This document shows positions 16,529 through 24,809 of a stretch of 64,000 nt of DNA, one piece after another. The stretch comes from Metabacillus idriensis (GTDB lineage: Bacteria > Bacillota > Bacilli > Bacillales > Bacillaceae). The stretch covers positions 24,443 through 88,442 of the forward strand of contig NZ_WKKF01000013.1 in NCBI RefSeq assembly GCF_009674765.1. The letters are read 5' to 3'. The position numbers and the translations under genes are program-made. Each line of letters begins with the position of its first letter. The first letter of the stretch is position 1. The notes under the pieces were generated by a model. It was not told the DNA's origin. It was given only the letters and a program-made list of their open reading frames with translations, and did not search any database.

Positions 16529-16963
16529 ATGAAAAAAATACTGGACGAGGCAAATATCCTCCTAAATCAAACAATTGGATCAAAAGAAGAAGCGATTCGT
16601 TTAACTGGAAAACTGCTGGTTGAGAACGGATATGTAAATGAAGACTATATAGAGAAAATGCTTCATCGTGAAGAGTTATCAACAACTTATATGGGAAATG
16701 GCGTTGCGATTCCGCATGGCACGGAAGATGCTAAAAAAGAAGTCAATTACTCTGGAATCTCGATTGTTCAAGTTCCTGAAGGCGTAGACTTCGGTACTGG
16801 AGAAGATGCGAAAATTCTGTTTGGAATTGCCGGCAAGGACGGAGAGCATCTAGAGCTTCTTTCTCAAATTGCGATTCTGTGCTCAGAAGAAGAAAATGTT
16901 CACAAAATGCTTGAAGTTACCTCAAAACAAGAGCTGATCGCTTTATTTGAAGAGGGGAATTAA
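16529..16963 (+). CDS. mtlF: mannitol PTS EIIA component
   Basis: 144 residues, the size of B. subtilis MtlF. His63 in GVAIPHGTEDAKK is the phosphorylated histidine; phosphate passes from HPr to this His and on to the IIB cysteines of MtlA. Cytoplasmic. AGGAGAG precedes the ATG, 12 nt after mtlR; the mtlD start follows the stop by 1 nt, so translation is coupled. Confidence 0.95.
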   Translation: MKKILDEANILLNQTIGSKEEAIRLTGKLLVENGYVNEDYIEKMLHREELSTTYMGNGVAIPHGTEDAKKEVNYSGISIVQVPEGVDFGTGEDAKILFGIAGKDGEHLELLSQIAILCSEEENVHKMLEVTSKQELIALFEEGN

Positions 16964-16964
16964 G

Positions 16965-18095
16965 ATGATTGCCGTACATTTTGGAGCAGGAAACATCGGC
17001 CGCGGATTTATTGGAGCTTTGCTAAGCGGAGCAGGGTATGAAGTTTATTTTGCTGATATCAATAAAGAAGTTATTGACGCTTTAAATGAAAAAGGAAAGT
17101 ACGAGGTCAGATTAGCTTCTGATGAAAATGAATCCTTTATTGTTTCAGGCGTAAAAGGAATCAACAGCAATGAGAATGCAGAAGAAATCATTGCGAAGAT
17201 TGCAGAAGCAGACTTGATTACCACGGCAGTGGGACCAAACATACTGAAGTTTGTTGCAAAAACAATCGCTCTTGGCCTCAAAGAGAAAAAGACAGAAGCC
17301 AATGTGATTGCCTGTGAAAATATGATTGGCGGTACGGATCATTTGAAGAGTGAAATCTTTAAACATCTAAATGAAGAAGAGCAGCATTCCATTTCAGAAT
17401 GGATTGGCTTTCCTAATTCTGCCGTTGACCGTATCGTGCCTATTCAGGAAAACGCGGATATTCTAAGTGTATCAGTGGAACCTTTCTTTGAATGGGTGAT
17501 TGAGCAATCAAAGGTAAAGGGAAGTATGCCTTCCATTCAAGGAGTTACTTACGTTGATGATTTGATTCCTTATATTGAGCGCAAGCTTTTCACTGTAAAT
17601 ACAGGTCATGCTGTGACAGCATATGCCGGGTATCAAAAGGGACTGGCTACCGTTAAGGAAGCCATTGAAGATGCAGAGGTTCGAAGTCTTGTTGAAGGTG
17701 CTCTGAGTGAGACAAGCACGCTGCTTGTAAAAGAGTATGGCTTTGACGAGGGAGAGCATTTGAACTATGTGAAAAAAATCATCGCCAGATTTGAAAATAA
17801 ACACATTTCCGATGAAGTCACTCGAGTCGGACGATCACCTAAACGCAAGTTAGGCTTTGATGACCGTCTTGTAGCACCTGCAAGAAGGCTGCTTGAAAAA
17901 GGAATCACACCTGATGATCTTGCGGCTGGAATTGCAGCAGGTCTGAAATATGACTTTGACAAAGATGAAGAAGCGGTTGAAATTCAGCAGCTGATTCAGG
18001 AAAAGGGCATTTCGGGTGCATTGCAGGAAGTTTCACAGCTTCCTGAAAATCATCCGCTGATCGGCCTGGTTGAAGAGAAATATCATAAGCTCTAA
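16965..18095 (+). CDS. mtlD: mannitol-1-phosphate 5-dehydrogenase
   Basis: 376 residues from ATG 16965, with GAGGGGAAT inside the mtlF end as ribosome binding site. NAD-binding VHFGAGNIGRGFIG at 4-17; the polyol dehydrogenase motif KLFTVNTGHAVTAYAG contains the catalytic Lys of the long-chain mannitol dehydrogenase family. It oxidises mannitol-1-phosphate to fructose-6-phosphate, feeding glycolysis. Last gene of mtlARFD. Confidence 0.95.
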   Translation: MIAVHFGAGNIGRGFIGALLSGAGYEVYFADINKEVIDALNEKGKYEVRLASDENESFIVSGVKGINSNENAEEIIAKIAEADLITTAVGPNILKFVAKTIALGLKEKKTEANVIACENMIGGTDHLKSEIFKHLNEEEQHSISEWIGFPNSAVDRIVPIQENADILSVSVEPFFEWVIEQSKVKGSMPSIQGVTYVDDLIPYIERKLFTVNTGHAVTAYAGYQKGLATVKEAIEDAEVRSLVEGALSETSTLLVKEYGFDEGEHLNYVKKIIARFENKHISDEVTRVGRSPKRKLGFDDRLVAPARRLLEKGITPDDLAAGIAAGLKYDFDKDEEAVEIQQLIQEKGISGALQEVSQLPENHPLIGLVEEKYHKL

Positions 18096-18098
18096 AGT

Positions 18099-18136
18099 AA
18101 AAAGCCTATCATTGTCTGACAATGATAGGCTTTTTT
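18099..18136. terminator. terminator of the mannitol operon
   Basis: AAAAGCCTATCATTGTC and GACAATGATAGGCTTTTTT form a long stem. It overlaps the last codon of the convergent DUF4385 gene and may serve both directions. Confidence 0.85.
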
Positions 18137-18581
18137 ATCCATACTTTTTCTGGTGCTCTTTCTTTAATTCCAAATATTCCTCGTCTTCTCTGACGGCAAT
18201 CCACATTTCTTTAAAGATGGCAGCAGACTTTGCTTTTTCCTCGTCAATTTCCCGTTTATGGATGTTTCCATCTTCTTTATACTTACGTCCGCCTTTATAA
18301 TTGGCATATCTTCTTGCGCGTGTATATCCCATTTGAAGAAACTTCCGCGCCATGTCCATACCGACAAAGTCATCATTATCTTTGTATTCCAGAAACAGAT
18401 GATAAATCTTTTCCGAGGATTCCTTTGCGATCTCAGGCGTCTTAAAGCGCCAATGAGGCAAGATTTCGCTTTTGTAGGGCTCTACAAGCAGGACACCCTG
18501 TTCGCCTCTGCCTACGCGGTATTTTTCTGGATTCTTTCGGAAATCCGTGTTTTCAAAGTCTTCATCATAATTAAATGCCAC
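18135..18581 (-). CDS. DUF4385 family protein
   Basis: 148 residues from GTG 18581 (MAFNYDEDFEN), with AGAGGTG upstream; a further GTG at 18590 lies within that site. Small cytoplasmic protein of the DUF4385 family: FRKNPEKYRVGRGEQGVLLVEPYKSEILPHWRFKT at the N-terminus (cut here to its features: charged, Trp-Arg-Phe core) and a basic, Lys/Arg-rich middle GYTRARRYANYKGG. Function unknown. No membrane segment or known motif. Confidence 0.75.
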   Translation of the reverse strand: MAFNYDEDFENTDFRKNPEKYRVGRGEQGVLLVEPYKSEILPHWRFKTPEIAKESSEKIYHLFLEYKDNDDFVGMDMARKFLQMGYTRARRYANYKGGRKYKEDGNIHKREIDEEKAKSAAIFKEMWIAVREDEEYLELKKEHQKKYG

Positions 18582-18656
18582 ACGAATCACCTCTCTTTTT
18601 TTACCATACCCTGATTCACAAAAAAGTGAAACGGCTGAATGTGCTGAAAAAGGTAC

Positions 18657-19622
18657 TTATTTCATGAAGAATGATACGGCTCCCATTCCAGCCAATACAA
18701 TGAATAATCCAGTTAGAATGGCAGTTGAAATGCTGGCCTTCTGTTTCCTTCGGGTAATGCCGAGCTTCCGTCTGACAAGCAGTCCTGTTATGAAATTGCT
18801 GAAATAATAAGGACACAGTACGCATAACAGGTACAGCCAGAAGAGCGGGTTTAAGACAAAAAAGATAAACATCATAACAATCCATAATAAGACCGCTGAT
18901 TTTCTTCTCAAAAAGGAATTAACCTGTACAATACGCAGGAAGAATGTATGAATCGGATAGGCTGTTTTCAATAATTCCACGTATTGCTCTCTGTATGCTT
19001 CTCCCTCAGGCTCTATTTCGGCAGCAAGACGGCTCAGCTCTCTGGCCTGCTTGTAGTCCCCGCGATTAAAAGCAGTACCAGCCAAGGAATAGAAGACGTG
19101 CGGATCATTCTCATTTTTTTCTAAGGCAATGCGTTCGATTTCCCTGGATTCTTTTTTCTTGTTGGCAAGGAGAAGGAAGTCACTGTAAGCTGCAAGGTAA
19201 ACAGGATCTTCACTCTCATACGCAAGAGCGTTCTCCATCAGCTTAAGTGACTCCTTGACCTTGTTTTTTTGAAAAGCTCTCATGGCTTTTAAATAATAAT
19301 AATGTGCTGTGTCCGGATACAATCGCAATCCGTCTTCAACCGCAAGATCGAAGGCCTTCATATTACCGGTCTGATAATAAGAACTGACGAGCAGGAAGTT
19401 GCCGGTGTAGTCCTCAGGGTCTTTTTTTAATGCTTCTTTTGAAAAGTAAATCGCTGATTCAAAGTCTTCTTTATGAGAATAAACGTGTGCAAGGATTGAA
19501 TAAGATTGGGCAATTTCAGGGTCTAATGAGATGAGATTCTGAGCTTCTTCAATCGCTTCATCGTATCTTCTCCAGTCTCGGAGCTTTTGAATGCGCTCGA
19601 TATGAAGATGGAAATTTATCAT
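18657..19622 (-). CDS. TPR-repeat protein with C-terminal membrane helices
   Basis: 321 residues. The first 215 residues are tetratricopeptide repeats (for example YSILAHVYSHKEDFESAIYF, DPEDYTGNFLLVSSYYQTGN), a protein-binding solenoid. Hydrophobic segments near 238-265 and 295-318 would anchor it in the membrane with the repeats in the cytoplasm. It starts 3 nt after the stop of the AAA+ gene, so the two form one operon and probably one complex: a membrane platform that recruits an ATPase. Specific function not recognised. Confidence 0.75.
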   Translation of the reverse strand: MINFHLHIERIQKLRDWRRYDEAIEEAQNLISLDPEIAQSYSILAHVYSHKEDFESAIYFSKEALKKDPEDYTGNFLLVSSYYQTGNMKAFDLAVEDGLRLYPDTAHYYYLKAMRAFQKNKVKESLKLMENALAYESEDPVYLAAYSDFLLLANKKKESREIERIALEKNENDPHVFYSLAGTAFNRGDYKQARELSRLAAEIEPEGEAYREQYVELLKTAYPIHTFFLRIVQVNSFLRRKSAVLLWIVMMFIFFVLNPLFWLYLLCVLCPYYFSNFITGLLVRRKLGITRRKQKASISTAILTGLFIVLAGMGAVSFFMK

Positions 19623-19625
19623 ATC

Positions 19626-20573
19626 CTACCGGATTCCGTGTGTCTTCATATAGTGAAGCACATTCTTGTAATCTTTATTTGTATCGCTGAAAGTAGCGTA
19701 ATTTTTTGCGGTGGCAAACCATTCAAGGGTTGTGGGACTCCGATCTTTGGCTGATTTCATCAAATCGGTATTGGACATTGGCTGAAGGGATCCCTGTTCA
19801 AGAGAACGCTCAATCGCTTTGGATATGGCATCATCGATTACCTGCGTTAAATCAGCCCCTGAGAAATGGGTGGTAACCTTTGCGATTTTAGACAGTTCAA
19901 GCTTATCCTGCGGCTTATCTTTTGTTTTGATGGAAAGAATCAGCTCACGTTCTTCTTCAGACGGCGGTGGAATAAACAGCAGCGAATTGAATCTTCCTGG
20001 ACGGCGCAGGGCAGGATCAAGGTACCAAGGGGTGTTAGTAGCTCCGATAATATACACCTGATCGTTAAAAGACTGCAGGCCGTCAAGCTCAACTAAAAGC
20101 TGGTTTACTAGCACACGGTCATGATGCTGGTTCATGCGGTGGCGATTGCCTCCGAGCGCATCCAATTCATCAATAAACAGGACGCATGGTTTTTGCTCAC
20201 GAGCCTTTTCAAAAATATCATGCAGATTGTGCTCGCTTTGTCCTACATACATAGAGAGAATGGCCTGCAGCTCCAAGTGAATGAAGCTTGCATCAATTTC
20301 ACCGGCAATCGCTTTAGCAAGGAAAGTCTTTCCGCATCCCGGAGGACCATACAGCAGCAAGCTTCCTCCGCCTGTTTTTCCGTATGCCTGAAAAAACTCA
20401 GGAGATTGGATGGGCATAATAAAGTCCATGCGGATCCTCTTTTTGACGTCCTCAAGCCCACCGACATCCTCAAACGTTTCCTTAGGCTGCAGCGTTTCAA
20501 TTAAACTGTTTTTGTCCTTATCAAACTGAATGACTTTTAAGTTTTTCCGTCTCTTGTCATCTCCAGAGCTCAT
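19626..20573 (-). CDS. AAA+ ATPase of the FtsH/Cdc48 type, single domain
   Basis: 315 residues from ATG 20573 with AGGAGGG upstream. Classical AAA module: Walker A GPPGCGKT (76-83), Walker B VLFIDELDAL (131-140), second region of homology GATNTPWYLDPALRRPGRF with arginine fingers near 190-194. N-terminal 35 residues are short; there is no protease domain, so it is not FtsH itself. C-terminal 60 residues include a four-helix lid and a tail. Likely a protein-remodelling ATPase working with the membrane TPR protein encoded next. Confidence 0.85.
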   Translation of the reverse strand: MSSGDDKRRKNLKVIQFDKDKNSLIETLQPKETFEDVGGLEDVKKRIRMDFIMPIQSPEFFQAYGKTGGGSLLLYGPPGCGKTFLAKAIAGEIDASFIHLELQAILSMYVGQSEHNLHDIFEKAREQKPCVLFIDELDALGGNRHRMNQHHDRVLVNQLLVELDGLQSFNDQVYIIGATNTPWYLDPALRRPGRFNSLLFIPPPSEEERELILSIKTKDKPQDKLELSKIAKVTTHFSGADLTQVIDDAISKAIERSLEQGSLQPMSNTDLMKSAKDRSPTTLEWFATAKNYATFSDTNKDYKNVLHYMKTHGIR

Positions 20574-20725
20574 GAGATCCCTCCTATAAAACATTCCTCT
20601 TTGATACTAGCAAAATATGAAAGTTTTTCCAACAGTTAAAAGGGTAGAAGAGGGAATGCTTAAAAAACACAGCAGCCTTTATTTGACATCCCAAATCAGA
20701 GCGTGTATATTGTAAGTATAGAAAA

Positions 20726-20743
20726 TATCTCGAATTCAAGATA
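20726..20743 (+). promoter_or_regulatory. MhqR-like operator, copy 2
   Basis: TATCTCGAATTCAAGATA, the exact reverse complement of the site at 10264-10281, 19 bp before the second dioxygenase gene. Confidence 0.7.
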
Positions 20744-20761
20744 ATATTTGGAGGGATAAAC

Positions 20762-21739
20762 ATGCAGCCGCTAAAAGGGATTCATCATGTATCGGCCATC
20801 ACAGCTAAAGCACCTGAAAACTACGAGTTTTATACAAAAACGTTAGGCTTAAGATTAATAAAGAAAACCGTTAACCAGGATGATGTATCTGTTTATCATC
20901 TATTTTATGGGGATGAGAAGGGAAATCCGGGGACGGAGCTTACTTTCTTTGAAATTCCAAATGCAGGACGAGTACATGAAGGGGTTAACAGTATTTCTGC
21001 AATATCCCTGCGTGTGCGGAATGACGATGCCATTGGATATTGGAAACAAAGATTTGAAGAATACAATGTGGAACATGGTGATATTGTTCAAGCGGGAAAC
21101 CGCCAGACTTTGTCATTCAGGGACTTTGAAGGACAGCGTCTGATCTTGGTTTCTGATGAAAGGAATGCTGGAGTTGCTGGAGGAGAGCCTTGGGATAAAA
21201 GTCCGGTTCCAGCCGAATTCGCCATCATTGGTCTTGGACCTGTTAAGTTAACAGTTGCAGTGCCTGAGAGAACCATTGAAATTCTAACGGATATTCTCGG
21301 ATTTAGAGCGAAGGGGAGTTATCCATCTGACGTGCCCGGACAGCCCGATATTTTAGTGTTTGAAACAGGCGATGGCGGGTCAGGAGCAGAGGTTCACATT
21401 GAAGAGCGCCTCGACCTTCCTCAGGAACGTCTTGGCCGCGGCGGCGTCCATCACGTTGCATTCCGTGTGGATAATGAAGAAGAAATGCATAAATGGATTG
21501 AAAAACTCAAATCTGAGAGAATTCCAAGCTCAGGATTTGTAGACCGCTTTTACTTCCGTTCTCTATACTTCAGAGAACCGAATGGCATTCTGTTCGAGCT
21601 TGCAACAGACGGACCTGGATTTGATACAGATGAAGAACTGAATCATCTAGGCGAATCACTTGCCCTTCCGCCGTTCCTTGAAAATCGCCGTGCGGAAATT
21701 GAAGCTAAATTGAAGCCTTTGAATACGAAGTTGAACTAA
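20762..21739 (+). CDS. second ring-cleaving dioxygenase, MhqO/MhqE type
   Basis: 325 residues, a paralogue of the protein at 10348. VOC modules with IHHVSAITAKAPENYEFY, VHHVAFRVDNEEE and a Glu-bearing GILFELATDGPGF. Like its paralogue it probably opens hydroquinone-type rings with Fe(II). TTGGAGGG lies before the ATG, and the MhqR-like operator sits upstream, so both dioxygenases probably answer one repressor. Single-gene unit with its own terminator. Confidence 0.85.
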   Translation: MQPLKGIHHVSAITAKAPENYEFYTKTLGLRLIKKTVNQDDVSVYHLFYGDEKGNPGTELTFFEIPNAGRVHEGVNSISAISLRVRNDDAIGYWKQRFEEYNVEHGDIVQAGNRQTLSFRDFEGQRLILVSDERNAGVAGGEPWDKSPVPAEFAIIGLGPVKLTVAVPERTIEILTDILGFRAKGSYPSDVPGQPDILVFETGDGGSGAEVHIEERLDLPQERLGRGGVHHVAFRVDNEEEMHKWIEKLKSERIPSSGFVDRFYFRSLYFREPNGILFELATDGPGFDTDEELNHLGESLALPPFLENRRAEIEAKLKPLNTKLN

Positions 21740-21772
21740 AAAAAAGCTGATCCGGTGACGGATCAGCTTTTT
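21740..21772 (+). terminator. terminator after the second dioxygenase
   Basis: AAAAAGCTGATCCG-gtga-CGGATCAGCTTTTT stem with T tail. Confidence 0.85.
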
Positions 21773-21800
21773 GTCTTTATTTTGAGCCTGAAAGAAAAAA

Positions 21801-21905
21801 TATCGGCCTAAATTTGAGTCTTATCGGTATAACTTGACTGTCTATCAGTGAAACCTCGGTTTGTATCAGTGGAATCCGTCCGACTATCAGTAACCACTCT
21901 ATATT
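21801..21905 (+). repeat. five-unit array of exact 21-nt period
   Basis: Units start at 21801, 21822, 21843, 21864 and 21885. The first part of each is conserved (TATCGGCCTAAA, TATCGGTATAAC, TATCAGTGAAACC, TATCAGTGGAATCC, TATCAGTAACC), the rest varies. Intergenic. A sister array with the same AGTGAAACC core is at 53218-53322. Confidence 0.75.
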
Positions 21906-21956
21906 TATGTTAAGCCAATCCGTCCTTTCATCTGAAATTCACCAGCGTCAAGCGGT

Positions 21957-23672
21957 TCAAGACTGAAACTGCGCCTCATAAAGCCTGCGGTACCCTTTCC
22001 CTTCTGCCATCAGTTCATCATGTGAACCCTGTTCAGCAATGCCTTCTTTATTGACCACAATGATTCTGTCAGCGTTTTTGATCGTTGCGAGCCTGTGGGC
22101 AATGACAAGGGTTGTCCTGCCTGCAGACAGCTTGGCCAGAGATTCCTGAATGGCTTTTTCCGTCTCGGTATCAAGGGCAGAGGTAGCTTCATCAAGGATA
22201 AGGATCGGCGGATTCTTAAGGAACATTCTTGCAATGGACAAGCGCTGTTTTTGCCCGCCTGATAATTTGACGCCCCGCTCTCCAATGACCGTATCAAGTC
22301 CCTTCGGAAGAGAATAGATCAGCTCTTCTAACTGTGCATGCTTCGCTGCCTGCCAAATGTCTTGCTCTGTTGCATCAAGCTTGCCGTAAGCAATGTTTTC
22401 TCTCATCGTTCCGGAAAAAAGGAACACATCCTGCTGGACAATGCCGATTTGCCTGCGCAGAGAGCGCAGCGTTAAGTCGCGGATATCCGTGCCATCGATC
22501 GTAATCCGGCCATCGCTTACTTCATAAAAGCGGGGCAGAAGACTGCATAATGTTGTTTTCCCGGCGCCGGATGGACCTACGAATGCAATCGTCTCGCCTG
22601 CATGGATGGTTAAATTAATTTCATTTAATACTTTGTCCTCATTCTGATAGCCAAAGGATACACCTTCATAGCGGATATCACCTGTTAACGATCCAGCGTC
22701 AGCTGCATCCGGTTTATCTTCGATATCAGGCTCAATATCAATCAGTTCAATATAACGCCTAAAGCCTGCAATTCCTTTCGGATAGCTTTCGATGATAGCG
22801 TTGATTTTTTCAATCGGACGGAAAAGAACATTCGTTAACAGGACAAAACCGATGAATTCACCGTAGGAAAGCTCATTTTGAATCACGAACCATGTGCCGC
22901 ACACTAAGACGAAAAGAGTGACAAGCCGCATCAGGAAATAGCTGATTGATAAATTCATAGCCATAATTTTATAAGCAAGCAATTTTGACAAGCGGAAGCG
23001 CAGGTTGTTTTCCTGAAACTGAGCTTTCTCGAATCTTTCATTCCCGAAAGCCTGCACAACACGGATTCCGCTGACGTTGTTTTCAACACGCGCGCTGAAA
23101 TCAGCAACGTCTGTATAGAGCTGATGAATCGCGCCTGTCATTTTATTATTAAAATAAACGGCAAGGAAAAGCAGGAATGGAATCACCAAAAACGTAAGCA
23201 AAGCAAGTTTTACGTTAATGACCATCATCACAGAAAAGGCGCCTATTAACGTCATCACTGCAATAAATAAATCCTCTGGGCCATGATGGGCAAGTTCTCC
23301 GATTTCCATTAAATCATTTGTAAGGCGTGAAATTAAATGACCGGTTTTCGTATTATCAAAAAAGCGGAAGGAAAGCTTTTGAATATGCTCAAACAGCTTT
23401 TTGCGCATATCGGTCTCAATGTTGATCCCAAGCATATGCCCCCAGTAGGTGACGACGTATTGAAGGACTGTGTTTAATATGTACAGCAGCAGCAATCCTG
23501 CGCAAGCCCAGATAATCAGGTTCCAGTCTCCGCTTGGAAGGAGACGGTCAATAAAGGCATTAACGACAAGCGGGAAGCTGAGCTCGAGAAGTCCGGCGAT
23601 CACCGCGCATGAAAAATCAATCAAAAATAACCCCTTATAAGGGTGGTAATAGGCGAAAAAACGCTTCAGCAT
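21957..23672 (-). CDS. ABC transporter, fused permease-ATPase (YgaD-like exporter)
   Basis: 571 residues from ATG 23672 with AAAGGAAAGAG upstream. Half-transporter of the MsbA/BmrA exporter type: six membrane helices in about 1-320, then a nucleotide-binding domain with Walker A GPSGAGKTT, Q-loop, signature LSGGQKQRLSIARMF, Walker B ILILDEATSALD and H-loop AHRLAT. Works as a homodimer or with a partner; none is encoded next to it, so homodimer is likely. Closest in memory to B. subtilis YgaD. Substrate unknown; drugs or lipids are usual. Confidence 0.88.
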   Translation of the reverse strand: MLKRFFAYYHPYKGLFLIDFSCAVIAGLLELSFPLVVNAFIDRLLPSGDWNLIIWACAGLLLLYILNTVLQYVVTYWGHMLGINIETDMRKKLFEHIQKLSFRFFDNTKTGHLISRLTNDLMEIGELAHHGPEDLFIAVMTLIGAFSVMMVINVKLALLTFLVIPFLLFLAVYFNNKMTGAIHQLYTDVADFSARVENNVSGIRVVQAFGNERFEKAQFQENNLRFRLSKLLAYKIMAMNLSISYFLMRLVTLFVLVCGTWFVIQNELSYGEFIGFVLLTNVLFRPIEKINAIIESYPKGIAGFRRYIELIDIEPDIEDKPDAADAGSLTGDIRYEGVSFGYQNEDKVLNEINLTIHAGETIAFVGPSGAGKTTLCSLLPRFYEVSDGRITIDGTDIRDLTLRSLRRQIGIVQQDVFLFSGTMRENIAYGKLDATEQDIWQAAKHAQLEELIYSLPKGLDTVIGERGVKLSGGQKQRLSIARMFLKNPPILILDEATSALDTETEKAIQESLAKLSAGRTTLVIAHRLATIKNADRIIVVNKEGIAEQGSHDELMAEGKGYRRLYEAQFQS

Positions 23673-23798
23673 GCGACCACTCTTTCCTTTTCCATTTTCT
23701 ATGATAAGTATAGCGACTGTCACCCTGTAAAAACAACGAAATTTTTATCTTATGGCACCTAGTCTTAATTAAACGTTTGTTTAATAAATATAAAAAGG

Positions 23799-23823
23799 GT
23801 TTAAGCGGTTGTTTGCAGGGTAT
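23799..23823 (+). promoter_or_regulatory. SigB promoter before the YqcI/YcgG gene
   Basis: GTTTAA (23799-23804), 13-nt spacer, GGGTAT (23818-23823): a full match to the SigB consensus GTTTAA-N12-14-GGGTAT, 48 bp before the start codon. Confidence 0.65.
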
Positions 23824-23870
23824 TTAATGAGGTATGAATGCTTTCTCACAATCTCTCAAGGAGTGAAAAG

Positions 23871-24608
23871 ATGATAACAAAACCTAAGTTCCTTTTAGAA
23901 AAAGAAGATATGACAAACCCTGAAATTGTCCCTGAATGGGTCATTCGGGAATATAAAAATTTTCATAATGTCGTAACAGATAAAACCTTTCCATGTTATT
24001 TCGGGATGGCAGCCGAAAAAAAGGGAGAGCTCAGATATGCATACGTTTCAAAGGAAGACTGGTCAAATCTGCCTGAAGCGCTGATTGCATTCAAGCAATT
24101 ATTTGATGATGCGAAAAGACTGATCCGCCACGGATTATTTGTTTTCATAGAACCGGAGGAAGACGAAAAATCAATTCCTTATTACCGTGAGTACTTCTGG
24201 AATGTTCTTCAATATCTCCATGATAATGACAAAGAACCATGGCCGGAAGATTATCCACACGATCCGGATCATCATCTTTGGGCTTTTTCTTTCGCCAATG
24301 AGCCGTACTTTGTTTTTGGAAACGCTCCAGCCTATAAACAGCGGAAAACGAGAGATTTAGGAAACAGCTTAGTGCTTGGTTTTCAGCCTCGCCGCATTTT
24401 TGAAGGGCTAGAAGGAACCTCAGAAGGCGGCAGCATGTCCCGCGAAAAAGTGAGAGAGCGCGTAGAGAAGTGGGATCAGCTTCCGAAGCATCCTAACATC
24501 AGCCATTACGGAGACCCTGACCACAGGGAGTGGAAGCAATATTTTATCGGGGATGACATCGAGCCGATCGAGGGGAAATGTCCATTCAGGTCACGGAAAC
24601 ATGAATAA
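23871..24608 (+). CDS. YqcI/YcgG family protein
   Basis: 245 residues from ATG 23871 with AAGGAGTG upstream. Family of unknown function with the conserved FPCYFGMAAEKKGELRYAYV start, a DHHLWAFSFANEPYFVFGNAPAYKQR-type middle (cut to features: His/Trp/Phe-rich) and a GDPDHREWKQYF end. Conserved Cys and His residues suggest a redox or metal role, but this is a guess. The SigB promoter upstream would make it part of the general stress response. Confidence 0.85.
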   Translation: MITKPKFLLEKEDMTNPEIVPEWVIREYKNFHNVVTDKTFPCYFGMAAEKKGELRYAYVSKEDWSNLPEALIAFKQLFDDAKRLIRHGLFVFIEPEEDEKSIPYYREYFWNVLQYLHDNDKEPWPEDYPHDPDHHLWAFSFANEPYFVFGNAPAYKQRKTRDLGNSLVLGFQPRRIFEGLEGTSEGGSMSREKVRERVEKWDQLPKHPNISHYGDPDHREWKQYFIGDDIEPIEGKCPFRSRKHE

Positions 24609-24617
24609 ATAAAAGAC

Positions 24618-24645
24618 AGCTGCTTGTTGATCAAGCAGCTTTTTT
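24618..24645 (+). terminator. terminator after the YqcI/YcgG gene
   Basis: AGCTGCTTG-ttgat-CAAGCAGCT stem followed by TTTTT. Confidence 0.8.
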
Positions 24646-24669
24646 AAGAGATAAGAAAGTATAAAATTT

Positions 24670-24800
24670 TGCGCTTCGATGGCGAGCGGAATCTCTCAGG
24701 CTCCTCGTCCAGAACGGATCCGCAAGTATTGGCAAAAAGCGCCTTTTCTGTCGGATCCTTATCTGACATGCCTGCGCTAAACGGGCGCTTGCGCTTTTCT
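24670..24800. repeat. large hairpin repeat element, copy 1
   Basis: About 130 bp with CTCGTCCAGAACGGATCCG, an inner GGCAAAAAGCGCCTTTTC hairpin, CGGATCCTTATCTG and a right arm GGGCGCTTGCGCTTTTCT. The same core is seen at 50.7-50.96 kb (two copies), 60.6 kb and, worn, at 40.15 kb. Confidence 0.6.
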
Positions 24801-24809
24801 TATATGCAC

